This document shows positions 5,383 to 5,658 of a DNA stretch of 5,658 nt, one piece after another. The DNA is from Ruminococcaceae bacterium UBA7030 (GTDB taxonomy: Bacteria; Bacillota; Clostridia; Oscillospirales; Acutalibacteraceae). Under the pieces are notes generated by a model. That model searched no databases and had not been told where the DNA came from. It saw only the letters and a list, made by a program, of their open reading frames with translations. A program made the position numbers and the translations under genes. Positions within the stretch are counted from its first letter, which is position 1. Every line of letters starts with the position of its first letter. Where the stretch lies: NCBI GenBank assembly GCA_002494125.1, contig DLBD01000106.1, forward strand, positions 1 to 5,658. Reading direction: 5' to 3'.

Positions 5383-5658
5383 TTATTCAGCAGATGCTGC
5401 GGAGCCGCACTTATTTGTATTAATTTTAATACCGGGGCCCATTGTTGATGCAACTGCTACTGACTTAAGGTAAGTACCCTTTGCTGCATCAGGCTTTGCC
5501 TTGATAACAGCGTCAAGAAGGGCATTGAAGTTCTCCATAAGCTTATCAGAGCCGAATGAAGCCTTACCAATCGGACAGTGAATGATGTTTGTCTTATCAA
5601 GACGATACTCAACCTTACCGGCCTTGATATCGTTGATAGCCTTAGTAACATCCATTGT
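5383..5658 (-). CDS. rplA: Ribosomal protein uL1, C-terminal part (start beyond the right edge)
   Basis: L1 binds 23S rRNA at the mobile L1 stalk near the E site, helps release deacylated tRNA, and in many bacteria represses its own mRNA. The window contains the last 91 codons and the stop TAA (5383-5385); the frame stays open to the right edge. The visible part is the end of domain I, with the L1 signature: AGKVEYRLDKTNIIHCPIGK, SFGSDKLMENFNALLDAVIK, AKPDAAKGTYLKSVAVAST and MGPGIKIN. A short tail (NTNKCGSAASAE) ends the protein. A full L1 is about 230 residues, so roughly 140 are missing through window truncation rather than gene damage. The upstream neighbour is probably rplK. No terminator separates it from rplJ, so readthrough into the L10 leader is likely in addition to the dedicated rplJ promoter. 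Confidence 0.98.
   Translation of the reverse strand, partial: TMDVTKAINDIKAGKVEYRLDKTNIIHCPIGKASFGSDKLMENFNALLDAVIKAKPDAAKGTYLKSVAVASTMGPGIKINTNKCGSAASAE

Overview
This window is a stretch of core translation and transcription genes from a low-to-moderate GC Firmicute, most likely a clostridium of the Ruminococcus/Oscillospiraceae type. That placement is inferred from gene order (rimP-nusA-ylxR-ylxQ-infB), strong AGGAGG-type ribosome binding sites, sigma-A promoters with near-consensus boxes, a Firmicute-style L10 leader, and a NusA that ends after its second KH domain. I see no mobile element, CRISPR array, tRNA, rRNA or defence gene.

Layout in transcription order of the minus strand, from right to left. 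At the right edge is the C-terminal part of rplA (L1). A short gap follows, holding a full-consensus promoter, an L10-binding leader and an intrinsic attenuator. Then come rplJ (L10, with an unusual 60-residue Ala/Glu/Pro tail) and rplL (L7/L12). Next is one plus-strand gene, a HAD-superfamily protein with altered active-site motifs, which converges on rplL through a shared bidirectional terminator. Its start faces a divergent intergenic region with two promoters. From there the minus-strand operon rimP (TTG start), nusA, ylxR, ylxQ and infB begins; infB leaves the window just at its G1 (P-loop) motif.

The genes work together. L1, L10 and L12 build the ribosomal stalks that recruit translation GTPases such as IF2 (infB). 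RimP matures the 30S subunit. NusA acts in pausing, termination and antitermination, and so may act on the attenuators seen here. YlxR and YlxQ are small RNA-binding proteins. The junctions ylxR/ylxQ and ylxQ/infB overlap, which suggests translational coupling.

No wholly new system is visible. The points most worth a second look are the L10 leader with mutually exclusive hairpins, the inverted repeat filling the rplJ promoter spacer, the acidic repeat tail of L10, the separation of the L1-L10-L12 genes from rpoBC, and the HAD protein whose motif I and II residues depart from consensus.
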